NCBI RefSeq assembly: GCF_000424285.1
Contig: NZ_AUJP01000009.1
Location: 124,001 to 188,000 of the forward strand
DNA length: 64,000 nucleotides
Direction of reading: 5' to 3'
Source: Butyrivibrio sp. MB2005
GTDB taxonomy: Bacteria > Bacillota > Clostridia > Lachnospirales > Lachnospiraceae
The position numbers were made by a program, and so were the translations under genes. Positions 63,195 to 64,000 of this stretch are shown here, piece by piece. Positions within the stretch are counted from its first letter, which is position 1, and the number at the start of each line of letters is the position of its first letter. The notes beneath the pieces are model-generated. The model searched no databases. It worked only from the letters and a program-made list of their open reading frames with translations, and had not been told where the DNA came from.

Positions 63195-64000
63195 ATGGAA
63201 ATGACACTTAGATGGTACGGAAAAGAGTTCGATACCGTAACTCTTGAGCAGATTCGTCAGATTCCCGGCGTTAAGGGCGTTATCACTACTTTATATGACA
63301 CTAAGCCCGGTGAAGTATGGTCAAGAGAACGCATTAAGGCCATGAAGGACGAGGTAGAGGCTGCAGGCCTTAAGGTTGCAGGTATCGAGAGCGTTAATGT
63401 TCACGAGGACATCAAGCTTGGCAAGCCCTCAAGGGACCAGCTTATTGATAACTACATCGAGACACTTAAGAACCTTGGTGAAGAAGACATTCACATGGTT
63501 TGCTACAATTTCATGCCTGTGTTTGACTGGACAAGAACAGAGCTTGCAAGAAAAAGAGCAGATGGTTCAACAGTTCTTGCATACACTCAGGAGGCTGTAG
63601 ATGCTCTGGTTCCCGAGGAGATGTTTAACTCAATCTCATCAGATACCAACGGAAGCATCATGCCCGGCTGGGAGCCCGACAGACTTGCTCACGTTAAGGA
63701 GCTTTTCGAGGAATATAAGGACATTACAGATGAGGATCTTTTCGAGAATCTTAAGTATTTCCTTGAGAGAATCATGCCTGTTTGCGATAAATACGACATC
63801 AACATGGCTATTCATCCCGATGATCCCGCATGGCCCGTTTTCGGACTTCCCAGAATCATCATCAACAAGGAAAACATTCATCGCATGATGAAGATGGTTG
63901 ATAATCCGCACAATGGCGTTACATTCTGCTCAGGTTCCTACGGCACAAACCTTGAAAATGACCTTCCTGACATGATCAGAAGCCTCAAGGGACGCATTCA
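63195..64000 (+). CDS. uxuA: Mannonate dehydratase, partial (runs off the window)
   Basis: An open frame from ATG 63195 to the window end encodes 268 residues that match UxuA: MEMTLRWYGKEFDTVTLEQI, IPGVKGVITTLYD, MVCYNFMPVFDWTRTEL, MAIHPDDPAWPVFGLPRI and TFCSGSYG. It dehydrates D-mannonate to 2-keto-3-deoxygluconate in the glucuronate pathway, as needed for the glucuronic acid side chains of xylan. GGAGG precedes the start by about ten bases. The C-terminal third is missing only because the window ends. Confidence 0.93.
   Translation, partial: MEMTLRWYGKEFDTVTLEQIRQIPGVKGVITTLYDTKPGEVWSRERIKAMKDEVEAAGLKVAGIESVNVHEDIKLGKPSRDQLIDNYIETLKNLGEEDIHMVCYNFMPVFDWTRTELARKRADGSTVLAYTQEAVDALVPEEMFNSISSDTNGSIMPGWEPDRLAHVKELFEEYKDITDEDLFENLKYFLERIMPVCDKYDINMAIHPDDPAWPVFGLPRIIINKENIHRMMKMVDNPHNGVTFCSGSYGTNLENDLPDMIRSLKGRI

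Noticed and set aside
1-64000. rRNA, tRNA, insertion sequences and phage genes
   Set aside because: I saw no tRNA cloverleaf, rRNA stretch, transposase, integrase or terminal inverted repeat with target duplication.

Overview
The window reads as low-GC Gram-positive DNA, most like a Butyrivibrio/Pseudobutyrivibrio-type Lachnospiraceae from a plant-fibre gut habitat. The signs are AGGAGG-type ribosome binding sites, U-tailed hairpin terminators, LacI-controlled CUT1 sugar importers without their own ATPase, cellobiose phosphorylase (GH94), a GH120 beta-xylosidase, a GH43 enzyme and mannonate dehydratase. The genus is an inference. The window carries a plasmid-type replication and partition region (about 12.9-20.2 kb): an AT-rich gene desert, parA, a ribbon-helix-helix partner, an array of iterons and a Rep_3-family initiator. 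Housekeeping-type genes (metF, dus, HU, oligoendopeptidase F) lie around it, so it is best read as part of a chromid or megaplasmid.

Layout. 1-11.9 kb: a partial adenosine deaminase-like gene, a glycosyltransferase and GH13 glucosidase pair, an ECF vitamin-transporter S component divergent from a truncated MocR regulator, oligoendopeptidase F, a sugar-binding lipoprotein followed by a chemoreceptor, and metF. 12-20.8 kb: cheY, hypA, the AT-rich origin and partition region, parA-parB, iterons, rep, a His-less HPr-like protein, an SGNH hydrolase and an acetyltransferase whose ribosome binding site lies in an iteron. 20.8-27 kb: two MATE exporters, dus, HU, small proteins and a SpoT-like HD protein. 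27-43.6 kb: a carbohydrate island with GH94 and a LacI-ABC operon, polyphosphate:AMP phosphotransferase, a mirror-image second LacI-ABC operon, and GH120. 43.6-52.2 kb: a DUF3160 lipoprotein with a CapA-like protein, a diguanylate cyclase, AraC, GH43 and a PPOX-type flavoprotein. 52.4-58.4 kb: a signalling operon of binding lipoprotein, hybrid kinase, double receiver and REC-HD-GYP. 58.4-64 kb: a MATE exporter, DUF4886, a YtrA-type regulator with an ABC exporter, and a partial uxuA.

The most interesting structure is non-coding. ACATCA/TGATGT hexamers, often in 8-bp register and often as inverted pairs, crowd the desert upstream of parA. They recur as isolated palindromes in other intergenic regions (7.7, 23.25 and 47.46 kb). 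I propose they are binding sites of the RHH partition protein. A second array, AGTAG-N5-GGG boxes in roughly 31-bp steps, precedes rep. Copies of this box overlap the rep start and the ribosome binding site of a nearby acetyltransferase.

Functionally the genes join import and phosphorolysis of cello- and xylo-oligosaccharides with two loci where an orphan sugar-binding lipoprotein precedes a sensor (a chemoreceptor in one, a hybrid kinase with c-di-GMP output in the other). These functional links are inferred from gene order.
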